In this document: positions 1 to 7,257 of the stretch, one piece after another
How positions within the stretch are numbered: the stretch's first letter is position 1
How the letters are laid out: each line of letters begins with the position of its first letter
Source of the DNA: Comamonadaceae bacterium CG_4_10_14_3_um_filter_60_75
GTDB taxonomy: Bacteria > Pseudomonadota > Gammaproteobacteria > Burkholderiales > Burkholderiaceae_C
Length of the DNA: 29,082 nt
Direction: 5' to 3'
Assembly: GCA_002784245.1 (NCBI GenBank)
Contig: PFKL01000225.1
Coordinates: 1-29,082 of the forward strand
Notes under the pieces: generated by a model
What the model saw: the letters and a program-made list of their open reading frames with translations, nothing else
Told to the model about the DNA's origin: nothing
The model's database searches: none
Translations under genes and position numbers: made by a program

Positions 1-708
1 TTCGACAACGACACCCAGGCGGCGTTTTTCTTTGGCGAGCCACTCAAAATGGCCAGCCGCGTCTGGGCCTGGTTTGTGACGGATGCCGACATTTACCAGC
101 ACCTGTGGGTAACCCTGGCCGAGACCCTGATGGCGTTTGCCATCGGTGCCGGGCTGGGCTTGGGCGGCGGGCTGTGGCTGGCATTGGCCCCCATGGCGTC
201 CGCCATTTTGGAGCCCTACATCAAGGCCATGAACGCCATGCCGCGCATCATCCTGGCGCCCATCTTCTCGGTCTGGTTCGGCCTGGGCATGGGCTCCAAG
301 GTGGCGCTGGGGGTCACGCTGGTGTTTTTCATCGTGTTCTTCAACGTCTACCAAGGCGTGAAAGAAGTCAGCCCGGTGGTGCTGGCCAACGCCCGCATGC
401 TGGGGGCCGATGCGCGCCAATTGCTACGCCACGTCTACCTGCCCAGCGCCACCAGCTGGGTGTTCAGCAGCTTGCACACCAGCGTCGGGCTGGCGTTTGT
501 TGGCGCGGTCGTTGGCGAATACCTGGGCTCCAGCTCGGGCGTGGGCTACCTGATTTTGCAGGCCGAAGGCAGCTTTGACATCAACACCGTGATGGCTGGC
601 ATTGTGGTGCTGACCGCCTTTGCACTGGCGCTGGACAGCCTGGTCGGGCGGGTTGAAAAACGCCTGATGAAATGGCAGCCCAAAACCGGCGAGACCGAAA
701 AACTCTGA
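1..708 (+). CDS. ABC transporter permease, SsuC/TauC-like (5' truncated by window edge)
   Basis: Inner-membrane permease subunit of an ABC importer of the nitrate/sulfonate/taurine/bicarbonate class (BPD_transp_1 fold). The reading frame is open from base 1, so the N-terminus lies outside the window and about 235 residues are visible. Several hydrophobic segments can be seen. The cytoplasmic EAA loop that contacts the ATPase is recognisable as ANARMLGADARQLLRHVYLP, which keeps the family's G...(I/V)xLP pattern. The C-terminus is a short charged tail ending KTGETEKL. The substrate cannot be read from the sequence; the ATPase and binding-protein partners presumably lie upstream of the window. 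The gene converges on the DUF3365 gene with only 6 nt between stop codons. Its last 63 nt have a decayed second copy at 1402-1464. Confidence 0.9.
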   Translation, partial: FDNDTQAAFFFGEPLKMASRVWAWFVTDADIYQHLWVTLAETLMAFAIGAGLGLGGGLWLALAPMASAILEPYIKAMNAMPRIILAPIFSVWFGLGMGSKVALGVTLVFFIVFFNVYQGVKEVSPVVLANARMLGADARQLLRHVYLPSATSWVFSSLHTSVGLAFVGAVVGEYLGSSSGVGYLILQAEGSFDINTVMAGIVVLTAFALALDSLVGRVEKRLMKWQPKTGETEKL

Positions 709-714
709 CGCAAT

Positions 715-1308
715 CTACAGCGCTTTACGGATCGTGATGGCACCACGAATGTCGCCAACCGAATAGCCAGTGGCTTTGTCAGCCGGGTAAAGCGTGTGAA
801 TTCTCCCGGCGATTTCTGGCGCAATGGCATCAGCGGCCCCGTGGCAAGCCAGGCACACTTGCTGCGTGGGCAGCGCCTTCATGTAACGGTATTCCTTGCC
901 CCCGTTGGCCGTGTCCACCACGCCAAATTTTTCCAGTGTTGCGGGTTTTTCTCCGGCGGCGGTGCGCTGGTCAAAATCTTTCAATGCAGCCAATTCCCAG
1001 GCATCTGGCACCGCCTTGGGGTTGCGGTTGCGCAGGCTTACGCGCCGAATCGCCCACCCGGTTTGCTCAGAAGCCGACTTGGCCATTTGCGGTGCTTTTT
1101 CATTGCACACCGCCACTGCGGATGCGGGGCCACCTTGTGCGATTTGGGCGTTGAGCATATCCAACAGCTTGGGTGGCACAGCGCCAGCTACTTTGCGTGC
1201 ATCAGTCAACAAAGCATCGTCCTGCGCCAGCGCGGGCAAACTCAACCACAATGCCGCCCCAACTGCGGCACAAGCCACCCGCCCCACCTTCGAAATATTT
1301 GATGTCAT
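715..1308 (-). CDS. DUF3365 (Tll0287-like) haem-binding periplasmic protein
   Basis: A 197-residue exported protein. Residues 1-29 form a signal peptide ending PALAQ. A single c-type haem motif CLACH occupies residues 152-156, preceded by the family-typical sequence KEYRYMKALPTQQV. The layout matches the DUF3365/Tll0287-like family, a PAS-like haem domain found alone or as a sensor module. Without a fused signalling domain it is either a small periplasmic cytochrome or a ligand-binding haem protein; the sequence does not decide. Start choice: ATG with GAGG just upstream. A Crp-like palindrome and an extended -10 sit upstream (separate entries). It lies inverted between the permease end and a decayed copy of that end, which suggests insertion or duplication here. 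Confidence 0.85.
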   Translation of the reverse strand: MTSNISKVGRVACAAVGAALWLSLPALAQDDALLTDARKVAGAVPPKLLDMLNAQIAQGGPASAVAVCNEKAPQMAKSASEQTGWAIRRVSLRNRNPKAVPDAWELAALKDFDQRTAAGEKPATLEKFGVVDTANGGKEYRYMKALPTQQVCLACHGAADAIAPEIAGRIHTLYPADKATGYSVGDIRGAITIRKAL

Positions 1309-1337
1309 ATCCAGCCTCAGAATAAAAAAGAAACGGC

Positions 1338-1381
1338 ATTAGAGCAGCGCTGCGGTTGAAGCGTCCGTGACCCAGGTCACA
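1338..1381 (-). promoter_or_regulatory. Crp/Fnr-family site plus extended -10 of the DUF3365 gene
   Basis: On the minus strand TGTGACCTGGGTCACG (1381-1366) matches the Crp consensus TGTGA-N6-TCACA at 9 of 10 fixed bases. TGCTCTAAT (1346-1338) is an extended -10. If transcription starts about 7 nt past the -10 (near 1331), the palindrome centre at 1373.5 falls near -42, the class II activator position. The arrangement is visible in the sequence; which Crp/Fnr-type protein binds is unknown. Confidence 0.5.
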
Positions 1382-1401
1382 CACAGCCAGCGCCCATCAT
1401 C

Positions 1402-1464
1402 CAACGGGTTGAAAAAGTGCCGGATGAAATCGCAACCAAGACCGGCGAGACTAAAAAGCTCTGA
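1402..1464 (+). pseudogene. Decayed copy of the ABC permease 3' end
   Basis: This 63-nt stretch is a second copy of 646-708, the last 21 codons of the permease, with the stop codon aligned. Translated in the same register it begins QRVEK and ends KTGETKKL, against GRVEK and KTGETEKL in the intact gene. Between those blocks the two copies align only with a one-base insertion and a compensating one-base deletion; in the shifted frame MKSQP matches MKWQP. No open frame connects it to a start codon. It is best read as a degenerated duplicate; the complete DUF3365 gene lies between the two copies. Confidence 0.75.
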
Positions 1465-1486
1465 CGTGCAGCGCGCAAGGCTGAGG

Positions 1487-2668
1487 TCAACTCGCCTGAT
1501 ACAGCGTCACCACGCAAGCCCCCCCCAGACCCAGGTTGTGTTGCAGCGCGGTTTTGGCACCAGCCACCTGACGCGCACCGGCGCTGCCGCGCAGTTGCTG
1601 CGTCAACTCATAACACTGCGCCAGCCCGGTCGCGCCCAGCGGGTGTCCCTTGGACAGCAAGCCGCCTGACGGGTTGGTCACTACCTGGCCGCCGTAGGTG
1701 TTGTCGCCGTCGGCGATGAACTTTTCGGCACCGCCTTCGGGGCACAGACCCAGCGCCTCGTAGGTGATGAGCTCGTTTTGCGCAAAGCAGTCGTGCAGCT
1801 CCACCACGTCCAGATCCTTGGGGCCGATACCGGCCTGCTCAAACACCTGCTGCGCGGCGGCTTGGGCCATGTCGTAGCCCACCAGCCGCATCATGTCGCC
1901 TGACGCAAACGTGCTGGGTGTATCGGTCGTCATGGCCTGCGCGACCAGGGCCACGTCGCTGCGCAGAGCGTGGCGTTTGGCAAAGTCTGCTGACACCAGC
2001 ACGGCCGCTGCCGCACCGCAAGTGGGCGGGCAGGCCATCAAGCGCGTGAGCACGCCCGGCCACAGCGTCGGTGAATCCAGCACATCCTGCGTGCTCACCT
2101 CTTTGCGAAACAGCGCCATCGGGTTGTTGGCGGCATGGCGACTGGCCTTGGCGCGGATGCTGGCAAAGCTCTCCAGCCCGATGCCGTAGCGGCGCATGTA
2201 CTGCTGCCCGGCACCGCCAAAATAGCGCAGCGCCAAAGGCACGTCAGGCATGCCCACCAGCGCGTCGGTGACCGCGTCAAACGGGTCAAACGGGCTGGGC
2301 CGGTCCTTGAACACGCTGCCCAAAGCGCCGGGTGCCATCTGCTCAAAACCCAGCGCCAACACGCAGTCGGCCCCGGCCGCAATAGCTTGACGCGCCAGAA
2401 ACAGCGCGGTCGACCCGGTGGCGCAGTTGTTGTTGACGTTGACGATCGGAATGCCGCTCATGCCCACGTGGTACAGCGCCTTCTGGCCGCAGGTCGAATC
2501 GCCGTAGACATAGCCAACAAAAGCCTGCCGCACCTGCGCATAGTCCAGGCCCGCATCGGCCAAAGCCAGGCGGACAGCCGCAGCGCCCATCTGGTCATAC
2601 GGTTCACTGGCGCCCGGCTTGACGAACGGGATCATGCCGACGCCGGCGATATAGGTTGTGGGGTTCAT
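1487..2668 (-). CDS. Thiolase family protein (SCP-x/lipid-transfer-type acetyl-CoA acetyltransferase)
   Basis: A 393-residue thiolase-fold enzyme, full length for the SCP2/lipid-transfer-type branch of the thiolases. Expected catalytic elements are present: nucleophilic Cys82 in NNNCATGS, His292 in ELHDCFA, His342 in GGLLSKGHPLGATG, and Cys385 in GLGGACVV near the C-terminus. Members of this branch cleave or form 3-oxoacyl-CoA thioesters in fatty-acid, branched-chain or sterol side-chain metabolism, often next to a DUF35 OB-fold partner. No such partner is adjacent here, so the substrate is open. The ATG start gives the typical opening TYIAGVGMIPF. I see no strong Shine-Dalgarno sequence. It follows the vapC-like gene after 62 nt on the same strand. 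Confidence 0.88.
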   Translation of the reverse strand: MNPTTYIAGVGMIPFVKPGASEPYDQMGAAAVRLALADAGLDYAQVRQAFVGYVYGDSTCGQKALYHVGMSGIPIVNVNNNCATGSTALFLARQAIAAGADCVLALGFEQMAPGALGSVFKDRPSPFDPFDAVTDALVGMPDVPLALRYFGGAGQQYMRRYGIGLESFASIRAKASRHAANNPMALFRKEVSTQDVLDSPTLWPGVLTRLMACPPTCGAAAAVLVSADFAKRHALRSDVALVAQAMTTDTPSTFASGDMMRLVGYDMAQAAAQQVFEQAGIGPKDLDVVELHDCFAQNELITYEALGLCPEGGAEKFIADGDNTYGGQVVTNPSGGLLSKGHPLGATGLAQCYELTQQLRGSAGARQVAGAKTALQHNLGLGGACVVTLYQAS

Positions 2669-2730
2669 GGTGTGAACATTTTTGACCGCAACGGCAATGG
2701 CGAGTGTTGGGTCAATCGGTTGGGTAAAAC

Positions 2731-3180
2731 TCAGGCCGTCAACAACTGCAAGTCCAACCCCAACGGTACAAAGTTGTTGAAGTCGCGGTCAAGCGTCACC
2801 AGCTGCATGCCAGCGCTGATGGCAAAAGCGGCGAGATAAGCGTCCATCCAGACTTTGGGCGAAGCACTTGGCAAAGCGGCGGCGCTGCGCCACAGGGCAA
2901 ACACGCCGGGCGACTCGTCACGCACCACCACTTGCGGCAATGCTTGTAGCGCATCGAGCGCCTGCAATGCGTCGCGGTTGGTCAGCCCCTCGGCACCGTA
3001 GGCTTTGAGCACGGCCGGTGTGGAAGTCAGGCGCAGAAAACTTTGTTGCGTGGCGCGGCAAAACACCGCTGGCGCTGACGCTGTGGCCTGCTGCAAAGCC
3101 TGCTGGGCGCGTTGATGCGCCGGGTGCGTGGTGAACAGCGCCGCCAGCCAGACGTTGGTGTCAAACAGGCAGGCCGGCAC
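2731..3180 (-). CDS. vapC: PIN-domain toxin (VapC family)
   Basis: A 149-residue PIN-domain protein, the expected ribonuclease toxin of a type II toxin-antitoxin pair. The metal-binding acids are visible: Asp7 in LFDTNVWLA, Asp113 in WMDAYLAAFA, and Asp131/Asp133 in TLDRDF. The motif CRATQQSFLRL is typical of a VapC subgroup. I chose the GTG start at 3180: AGGAGG lies 9 nt upstream and the protein then begins directly with the PIN strand, whereas starting at 3228 adds 16 unrelated residues. It overlaps the end of the antitoxin gene by 20 nt, so the two are probably translationally coupled. PIN toxins usually cleave tRNA or rRNA; the target is not predictable here. The gene looks intact. Confidence 0.85.
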   Translation of the reverse strand: MPACLFDTNVWLAALFTTHPAHQRAQQALQQATASAPAVFCRATQQSFLRLTSTPAVLKAYGAEGLTNRDALQALDALQALPQVVVRDESPGVFALWRSAAALPSASPKVWMDAYLAAFAISAGMQLVTLDRDFNNFVPLGLDLQLLTA

Positions 3181-3466
3181 GGTGCATATCCTCCTGGGTT
3201 TGCGTCTGCTGCTCAAGCTGCAGCGCATCTTGCACAGTCATACTTTCTGCCGGTGCACCCATGCGACAGTGAATCACCGGCAAACCATTGGCTCCCCGCG
3301 CCACGATTGAATCAGGTTGCAAGGCAGGTGCCGCCTTCCCCGCGTCTAAACCCAGACCCTGGCGCAGCAAGTCGGCCACCAAATCGCGCAACGTGCGCCC
3401 TTGCATCAGGGCGCGCAGCTTCGCCTCGCGCACCAGTTCGTCAGGCAGATCAAGCGTCGTTTTCAT
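3161..3466 (-). CDS. vapB: Ribbon-helix-helix antitoxin (VapB-like)
   Basis: A 101-residue partner of the PIN toxin. The N-terminal segment MKTTLDLPDELVREAKLRA is the ribbon-helix-helix start seen in VapB/DUF2191-type antitoxins: a beta strand followed by two helices, used for dimerisation and DNA binding. The remainder is variable and rich in Gln and Ala, and the last residues would wrap the toxin. Its ATG lies 12 nt downstream of a perfect 14-bp palindrome, a good candidate operator for autoregulation by the VapBC complex. Its own 3' end carries the toxin's ribosome-binding site. Confidence 0.85.
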   Translation of the reverse strand: MKTTLDLPDELVREAKLRALMQGRTLRDLVADLLRQGLGLDAGKAAPALQPDSIVARGANGLPVIHCRMGAPAESMTVQDALQLEQQTQTQEDMHRAGLPV

Positions 3467-3478
3467 GAAAGCCAGTTT

Positions 3479-3492
3479 ACCAGCTAGCTGGT
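3479..3492 (-). promoter_or_regulatory. Perfect palindrome, candidate vapBC operator
   Basis: ACCAGCTAGCTGGT is a perfect 14-bp palindrome directly upstream of the antitoxin start codon. It is flanked on both sides by TTTAC-type repeats (GTTTACCAG and CTGGTTTAC). Ribbon-helix-helix antitoxins bind such short palindromes near their own promoter, so this is the probable autoregulatory operator. I could not define a convincing -35/-10 pair around it. Confidence 0.6.
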
Positions 3493-3559
3493 TTACTGCA
3501 AAACCAGGTCACTAAGATGCCACACTTGCCGCTGCACATATCTGTCTTTTGATACAAAT

Positions 3560-3577
3560 AGCATAGCTATCTATGCT
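3560..3577 (-). terminator. Weak hairpin after the M20 peptidase gene
   Basis: AGCATAG and CTATGCT form a perfect 7-bp stem around a 4-nt loop, 27 nt beyond the peptidase stop codon. The sequence that follows on the minus strand (ATTTGTATC) is only moderately U-rich, so this is at best a weak terminator between the peptidase and vapBC genes. It could instead be a degenerate copy of a short intergenic repeat. Confidence 0.35.
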
Positions 3578-3603
3578 TTCTGCATCAGGGTGAAACGGGG
3601 TTT

Positions 3604-5130
3604 TTATTTTGAACCGGTGGCCGCTGCTGCCAGCACCTGCGCGACTGCTGCAGTGAGCTTTTTGGCGTAGGGCACGTGCAAAAACTCGTTGGGACCGTGG
3701 GCGTTGCTCTTGGGGCCGAGCACACCGCAGACCATCATTTGCGCTTTGGGGAAACCTGTGGACAGCATGCTCATCAGCGGGATGGTGCCGCCCTGGCCGA
3801 TGTAACCGCAAGGCGCGCCAAAGCAGCTTTGCGACGCAGCCTGCACGGCCTGCTCGAACCAAGGCGCACTGCTCGGTGCGTTCCAGCCGCTGGCGTGCGA
3901 ATCGGGCGAGAAGGTCACCCGGGCCTGGTAGGGCGCGTTGTCTTCCAGCATGGTTTTGAGCTGTGCCACGGCGGTGCCTGCGTCCACCAAAGGCGGCAGG
4001 CGCAAGCTGAGTTTGAACGCGGTGTAGGGGCGCAACACGTTACCGGCGTTTTGCAGATTGGGCATGCCGTCGACCCCGGTGACGCTGAGCGTGGGAATCC
4101 AGGTGCGCGACAGCAGCGCCTGCAGCGGGTCTTGGGTGGTGGGCAGCATGCTCTGGCTGTTGCTGGCACCGCAATCCGAAACACAAGAGGAATTGGCCCA
4201 GGGGAAGCGCTTGTACAGCTCGTCACCCAGAATGACCGCTGTGGCCTGCGCCTGGGCCATCCGGTCGGCGGGCACCTCACAGTGAAACTGCTGCGGCAAC
4301 AGACGCCCGGTGGCGCTGTCTTCCAGGCGGTCGAGCAGGTGGCGCAGGATGCGAAAGCTCGACGGCACCAGGCCGCTGGCATCACCCGAGTGGATGCCTT
4401 CGCTCAGCACCTGCACCTTGAGCGTGCCGCTGGCCATGCCGCGCAGGCTGTTGGTGAGCCACAGCTGGTCGTAGTTGCCTGCGCCCGAATCCAGACAGAT
4501 CACCAAACCCACATCGCCCAGTCGCGGGCGCAGCGCGTCCAGGTAGGGCAGCAGGTCGTACGAGCCGCTTTCTTCGCAAGTCTCAATCACGCCGACGATG
4601 CGCGGGTGCGCTACGTGCTGGGCTTGCAGCGCCTGGATGGCAGCGATGGCGGTGTAGATGGCGTAGCCGTCGTCGGCACCGCCGCGGCCGTAGAGCTTGC
4701 CGTCTTGGTAAACCGGGGTCCACGGACCCAGGTCGGCACGCCAGCCAGAAAATTCGGGCTGCTTGTCCAGGTGCCCATACATGAGGACATTTTGACCTGC
4801 AGCGCTTTCTGTATTTGCGCAAGCAGCTTTGTTTTTTGTAGCACCACTGAACGCTGCCACTTCCACAAACAGCACTGGCGTGCGTCCGGGCAGGCGAACA
4901 ATTTCGAGCGTCAGCCCGGCCACTTTTTGCGACTGCACCCAGCTGGCGGCGCTTTGCACCACCGACTCGATGTGGCCGTGCTGCACCCAGTCGGGATCGA
5001 ACATGGGCGACTTGGCGGGCACGGCGATGTAATCGCTCAGGCGCGCGACGATGTCGCGGTCCCACTGGGCGCTGATCTGCTCCTGGGCTACGGTGGCGTT
5101 CAATACGCCGATGGGTAAGGCTGCGTTCAC
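3604..5130 (-). CDS. M20 family metallopeptidase (dipeptidase/ArgE-DapE-CNDP type)
   Basis: A 508-residue cytosolic di-zinc peptidase of clan MH. Metal and catalytic residues are in place: His120 and Asp122 in MYGHLDKQPE, bridging Asp153 in GRGGADDGY, catalytic Glu186 and metal-binding Glu187 in ETCEESGS, Asp214 in CLDSGAG, and a late His in NAHGPNEF. The length fits the larger carnosine-dipeptidase-like members. The exact substrate (dipeptide or N-acyl amino acid) is unknown. Start GTG at 5130: AGGAG lies 6 nt upstream, right at the stop codon of the chemotaxis-receptor gene, so coupling is likely. Residues 97-111 (ATKNKAACANTESAA) look foreign to the family and coincide with a short repeat inserted in frame (separate entry). 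Confidence 0.88.
   Translation of the reverse strand: MNAALPIGVLNATVAQEQISAQWDRDIVARLSDYIAVPAKSPMFDPDWVQHGHIESVVQSAASWVQSQKVAGLTLEIVRLPGRTPVLFVEVAAFSGATKNKAACANTESAAGQNVLMYGHLDKQPEFSGWRADLGPWTPVYQDGKLYGRGGADDGYAIYTAIAAIQALQAQHVAHPRIVGVIETCEESGSYDLLPYLDALRPRLGDVGLVICLDSGAGNYDQLWLTNSLRGMASGTLKVQVLSEGIHSGDASGLVPSSFRILRHLLDRLEDSATGRLLPQQFHCEVPADRMAQAQATAVILGDELYKRFPWANSSCVSDCGASNSQSMLPTTQDPLQALLSRTWIPTLSVTGVDGMPNLQNAGNVLRPYTAFKLSLRLPPLVDAGTAVAQLKTMLEDNAPYQARVTFSPDSHASGWNAPSSAPWFEQAVQAASQSCFGAPCGYIGQGGTIPLMSMLSTGFPKAQMMVCGVLGPKSNAHGPNEFLHVPYAKKLTAAVAQVLAAAATGSK
4801..4843 (+). repeat. Short dispersed repeat, copy 1 (inside M20 peptidase gene)
   Basis: A 43-nt unit starting AGCGCTTTCTG, with core TTGCGCAAGCAGCT and ending GTAGCA. 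It matches the unit at 22051-22093 at 29 of 43 positions without gaps, by hand count. From memory, units of this kind (an AGCGCTT...GCGCAAGCAGCTAT...ATAGCA pattern) are abundant in Comamonadaceae genomes. It encodes, antisense, residues 97-111 of the peptidase without breaking the frame. Confidence 0.6.
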
Positions 5131-5139
5131 AGGGTGCTC

Positions 5140-7215
5140 CTATCTGGGGTTGTGGCCGATGGCAGAAACGCGCGGCTTGCCGAGTTTGGCGGGTGCGCGC
5201 GCGGCGATCTGACGCGGTGCGGACTGGGCCAACCGCGGGACCGCTCTGGGCGCTTGCAAGCCAGCCTGTGCGGTGGACCTGGGGCCGGCTGTCAGGTGGA
5301 ACACCGACACCGCCTCTTCCAGTCGCCGTGCCTGCTCACGCAGGCTCTCGGCAGCGGCAGCAGACTGCTCCACCAGTGCGGCGTTTTGCTGCGTCATCTG
5401 GTCAAGTTCGCCAACAGCGGCGTTCACATTGCCGATGCCGTTGGACTGCTCGGCCGCAGCGGCGCTGATCTGTGCCATGATGTCGCTGACTTTTCTGACC
5501 GACGCCACAATCTCGTTCATGGTGTCGCCGGCGTTTTGCACCAGTTTCGAGCCCGAGTCGACCTTCTCCACCGACGCGTTGATCAGCGCCTTGATTTCCT
5601 TGGCCGCTTCGGCGCTGCGCCCAGCCAAGCTTCGCACCTCGGAGGCCACCACCGCAAAGCCGCGGCCCTGCTCACCAGCGCGTGCTGCTTCGACTGCCGC
5701 GTTGAGCGCCAATATGTTGGTCTGGAACGCAATGCCGTCAATGACGCTGATGATGTCGGCAATTTTGCGCGAGCTGTGATTGATCTCGTTCATGGTGGTC
5801 ACCACTTCACCGACCACGGCACCACCGCGCGCGGCCACCTCGGCGGCGCTGGCGGCCAGCTGGTTGGCCTGGCGCGCCGAATCAGCCGAATGCTGCACCG
5901 TGCCGGTGAGCTGCGCCATGCTGCTGGCGGTGCTTTGCAGGTTGCTGGCGGTTTGTTCGGTGCGCTGGCTCAAGTCCTGGTTGCCGCTGGCAATCTCGGC
6001 GCTGGCGGTGCTGATGCTCTCGGCGGCCTGACGTACCTGCAACAAAGCGTTGAGGTAGCGCCCGCGCAAATGCTCGGTCTCGCCCACCAGTACACCGATC
6101 TCGTCACGTCGGCTGGACTGGAACGTCTGCGTCAGATCGCCGTGCGCTACCGCCGTCACGGCCGCAGTCAACTCGCCCAAGGGTTTGCTCACCGCCCGGT
6201 GTACCGCAAAATACAAGCCCACCCCAAGCAGCACCGCAGTGGCGCCCAACAGCGCCCAAATGATGCGCATATTGGTCCAGAACTGCGCCATCGCCTCGGC
6301 GGCGCTCACCTCCGCTACCAGCCACTGGTTGCCCACTTCGGTTTTGTGAAACACCACCCAGCGCTTGCCGCTGGCGTTGCCAAGAAACGGCAATGCGTCG
6401 AAGAATTGCCCTTCCTGCTGCGCCGTCACGCTGGTCAAAAACTTCTCTGCCTGGGGAAAAACCTCGAGCACTTTTTTGCCCTTGGCGGTGGGATGTACCA
6501 GAAAACGCGCTTCGGCGAGTGCCCCCTTGGACTCGATCAGATAGGCGCCGCCCGTGTCAAAAAAACGCGCCTCAGAGATTTGTTTCTCCAGCGCGGCCTG
6601 CTGCAAGGAAATGTCCAACCCAATAAAGAAAATCCCAACCACCGCACCGCTGCTGTCTTTGATCGGCTCGTAATGCGTCATGTAGGGCGTACCGAACAAG
6701 ACCGCCGGGCCGGTGTAGCTTTGGCCAGCCAGCATCAACTTGTGCGCCGGATGGGCCGCACCCAGCAGCGTGCCCATGGCACGTGAGCCGTCCTGCTTTT
6801 TCAGCGAGGTGGTGACGCGCTCGAAGTCGTCGCCCTTGCGGGCAAAAACGGTGGCCACACCGCCGGTGTCCTTGTTGAACTTGTCGACCGCGCCAAAGTC
6901 ATTGTTGACCGGCACGCCAAAGCTGAGCACCTCGCCGGTCTCTTGGTTGTAGCTGGGCAGGGGGTCAAACTCGTTGCGGAACTTGGTGAAATTGCGCTTG
7001 GCCATTTCGCGGTTGGTATGGTCTGCCGCGTCGGCCACCGACACCACGCCAAAGACCCGCTCGGCGACGGCTGACACACGCATGGCCTGTGTGCTGCGCC
7101 ACTCCAGCACACCAATGGCCACGCCCACCAGAAGCAGCACCAGCGCCAGCCCCAGCAAAGACCAAACCGACAATTGACGCGCCATCAGCTGGTGCGGGGC
7201 TTTCGACTGGGTCAT
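5140..7215 (-). CDS. Methyl-accepting chemotaxis protein with periplasmic Cache domain
   Basis: A 691-residue transmembrane chemoreceptor. TM1 lies at about residues 16-36. A long periplasmic region of about 290 residues follows, of the Cache_3-Cache_2 type (FGVPVNNDFGAVDKFNKDTG, then GTPYMTHYEPIKDSSGAVVG). TM2 is at about 325-345, then a HAMP domain, then a long coiled-coil signalling domain whose tip is recognisable around residues 498-527 (IAFQTNILALNAAVEAARAG; GRGFAVVASEVRSLAG). Methylation-region Gln/Glu pairs such as QRTEQTAS are visible. There is no C-terminal NWETF-type CheR/CheB tether. Cache receptors of this type usually sense small carboxylates or amino acids; the ligand here is unknown. 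SD GGAGAA precedes the ATG. The gene sits 42 nt after the OYE gene and 9 nt before the M20 peptidase gene, so co-transcription is likely. Confidence 0.92.
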   Translation of the reverse strand: MTQSKAPHQLMARQLSVWSLLGLALVLLLVGVAIGVLEWRSTQAMRVSAVAERVFGVVSVADAADHTNREMAKRNFTKFRNEFDPLPSYNQETGEVLSFGVPVNNDFGAVDKFNKDTGGVATVFARKGDDFERVTTSLKKQDGSRAMGTLLGAAHPAHKLMLAGQSYTGPAVLFGTPYMTHYEPIKDSSGAVVGIFFIGLDISLQQAALEKQISEARFFDTGGAYLIESKGALAEARFLVHPTAKGKKVLEVFPQAEKFLTSVTAQQEGQFFDALPFLGNASGKRWVVFHKTEVGNQWLVAEVSAAEAMAQFWTNMRIIWALLGATAVLLGVGLYFAVHRAVSKPLGELTAAVTAVAHGDLTQTFQSSRRDEIGVLVGETEHLRGRYLNALLQVRQAAESISTASAEIASGNQDLSQRTEQTASNLQSTASSMAQLTGTVQHSADSARQANQLAASAAEVAARGGAVVGEVVTTMNEINHSSRKIADIISVIDGIAFQTNILALNAAVEAARAGEQGRGFAVVASEVRSLAGRSAEAAKEIKALINASVEKVDSGSKLVQNAGDTMNEIVASVRKVSDIMAQISAAAAEQSNGIGNVNAAVGELDQMTQQNAALVEQSAAAAESLREQARRLEEAVSVFHLTAGPRSTAQAGLQAPRAVPRLAQSAPRQIAARAPAKLGKPRVSAIGHNPR

Positions 7216-7257
7216 GCAGATTCTCCAAAAAAACGGTTGAACTGGCGCTTGGGCGGA

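Noticed and set aside
3676..5118. Long plus-strand open frames of several hundred codons opposite the M20 peptidase and chemoreceptor genes (up to 6786)
   Set aside because: They are antisense shadows caused by GC-rich codon use; the compositions are Arg/His/Gln-rich and show no family motif, while the minus-strand genes are clear.
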